The position numbers and the translations under genes are program-made. Positions 63,165 through 64,000 of a stretch of DNA of 64,000 bases are shown piece after piece (position 1 is the first letter of the stretch; each line of letters opens with the position of its first letter). Below the pieces are notes generated by a model that saw only the letters and a list, made by a program, of their open reading frames with translations, did not search any database and was not told the origin of the DNA. The DNA is taken from positions 2,542,001 to 2,606,000 of the forward strand of contig NZ_CP054690.1 of assembly GCF_013348805.1 (NCBI RefSeq). Direction: 5' to 3'. Origin of the DNA: Rhodococcus sp. W8901 (GTDB lineage Bacteria > Actinomycetota > Actinomycetes > Mycobacteriales > Mycobacteriaceae).

Positions 63165-63508
63165 CTCTCGCGCACGTCCACGACGTACATCCGGGTGCGC
63201 GAGCGGTCGAGGAAGTTCGCCTCGTCCGCCTCGATCGCCGCCGCGACGTCGGGTCGGGCGTGTGTGGCGAGCATGGCGTCGTAGGCGACCCGGTCGTCGA
63301 ATACGAACTCGCTGATCACGTCGAAGTCCGGGTCGGCGGCGCCGTCCGCACCGATCCCGGAGTCGCGGTCGAGGTAGTTGCGGCGGTACTCACGGATCTG
63401 CGGCAGCAGGCGTCGGATCAGTTTCGAGTGGTTGTCCTCGTAGTACGCGACGAAATCGGCGTGCGACAGTCCGGGTTTGCGGGCGAGCAGTGCGACGGCC
63501 TTGATCAT
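63161..63508 (-). CDS. EthD-family dimeric alpha/beta-barrel protein
   Basis: 115 aa of the EthD/ferredoxin-like barrel family. KAVALLARKPGLSHADFVAYYEDNH is the typical first half, with the His-containing helix, and DVISEFVFDD the return strand. Some members take part in ether or polyketide degradation, but most are of unknown role. ATG 63508 lacks a strong ribosome-binding site. It converges with the efflux gene, sharing the CTAG stop palindrome. Confidence 0.8.
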   Translation of the reverse strand: MIKAVALLARKPGLSHADFVAYYEDNHSKLIRRLLPQIREYRRNYLDRDSGIGADGAADPDFDVISEFVFDDRVAYDAMLATHARPDVAAAIEADEANFLDRSRTRMYVVDVRES

Positions 63509-63572
63509 GACGGGACCCTATGTCGCTCAGCATCACCGGGGCGAGCTGTGATCTCGCTCACCGGAAGGCGGG

Positions 63573-64000
63573 TCAGAGCCAGTGTTGACGCTTGAACACG
63601 AAGAACAGCGTCACCGATGTCGCGACCATCAGCAGGACCGCCATCGGATACCCGAACTGCCAACTCAGCTCCGGGATGTCCTCGAAGTTCATGCCGTACA
63701 CGGTGCCCACCAGCGTCGGTGCGAAGAGGATTGCGGCCCAAGCTGAGATCTTCTTGACCTCCTCGTTCTGGGCGAGGCTGGTCATGGTCAGCCGTTGCAT
63801 CTCCTCGTTCTGTTTCTGGGCGACGAGTGTCGCGTGGACGGTGAGCGCGGTCTGCAGGTGCGAGCGCGACGAGTCGGCGCGCTCGATCACCCGGATCGTG
63901 TGGTCGAGGACGTCACGCAGGTGTCGCCGGAGTTCGACATCGACGTGGTACTTGTCGGAACCGCGTTCGAGAGCCTCGAGCATCGACACCAGTGGGTGCG
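63573..64000 (-). CDS. CorA-family Mg/Co transporter, C-terminal part (gene runs off the window)
   Basis: The last 142 or so residues of a CorA-type divalent cation channel; the frame remains open to the window edge, so the N-terminus lies beyond base 64000. Visible are the long stalk helix (TALTVHATLVAQKQNEEMQR, then LTMTSLAQNEEVKKISAWAA), the first transmembrane helix with the YGMNFEDIPEL selectivity signature (GMN), a second helix AVLLMVATSVTLFFVF and a short basic tail KRQHWL. The length of the conserved end matches the family. Confidence 0.93.
   Translation of the reverse strand, partial: HPLVSMLEALERGSDKYHVDVELRRHLRDVLDHTIRVIERADSSRSHLQTALTVHATLVAQKQNEEMQRLTMTSLAQNEEVKKISAWAAILFAPTLVGTVYGMNFEDIPELSWQFGYPMAVLLMVATSVTLFFVFKRQHWL

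Overview
The window is a very GC-rich chromosomal segment of a mycolic-acid-containing actinobacterium, most likely Rhodococcus in the broad sense (Rhodococcus/Prescottella). The evidence is frequent GTG/TTG starts, a mycolyltransferase-family secreted esterase, an EspC-like/WxG type VII substrate pair, the actinobacterial integration host factor mIHF, and a gene order that, from memory, follows Mycobacterium tuberculosis in two blocks: hisS - Rv2578c-like - Rv2575-like - aspS - rarA - alaS - ruvX - mltG - aroE - aroCKBQ - pepQ - efp - nusB, then pyrR-pyrB-pyrC-carA-carB-pyrF - mihF - gmk - rpoZ - coaBC - metK - priA. No rRNA, tRNA, CRISPR array, insertion sequence or prophage was seen.

Layout. 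0-10 kb: hisS, a membrane protein, a large LuxR-family ATPase regulator, malate dehydrogenase, a two-gene type VII substrate pair, a TetR regulator and a CBS/nucleotidyltransferase protein. 10-17.2 kb: an accessory cluster with an amino-acid/polyamine-type permease, two DUF1989 proteins (carboxyguanidine deiminase-like) and an orphan biotin-dependent carboxyltransferase, followed by an efflux pump with its own TetR regulator and a striking double operator. 17.2-26.2 kb: a P-loop kinase, secreted proteins (107-aa unknown, mycolyltransferase-like, M23 peptidase), RidA, an Rv2578c-type radical SAM protein behind a near-consensus SOS box, a thiolase and acyl-CoA ligase pair, and a zinc metallopeptidase. 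26.2-35.4 kb: aspS, a phosphotransferase-like protein, TetR plus an internally deleted hydrolase remnant, a 52-aa cysteine-rich protein under a CsoR-type operator, rarA and alaS. 35.4-45.5 kb: ruvX, mltG and the shikimate genes, then pepQ-efp-nusB. 45.6-54.4 kb: the pyrimidine operon behind a PyrR-binding RNA loop, with every junction but pyrB-pyrC overlapping. 54.9-61 kb: mihF, gmk, rpoZ, coaBC, metK and priA. 61-64 kb: a TetR/efflux pair, an EthD-like protein and the C-terminal part of a CorA-type transporter.

At the control level, several genes (the LuxR-type regulator, the second TetR, the P-loop kinase, the phosphotransferase, rarA, the 43-kb membrane protein and pepQ) have a TAnnnT -10 hexamer 6-8 nt upstream of the start codon, which suggests leaderless mRNAs. 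The strongest novelty candidates are the 52-aa Cys-rich protein with the perfect ATACCCC-TG-GGGGTAT operator, the incomplete guanidine/urea-type cluster, and the orphan type VII substrate pair. Start sites and functions are judged by eye. No database search or folding program was run.
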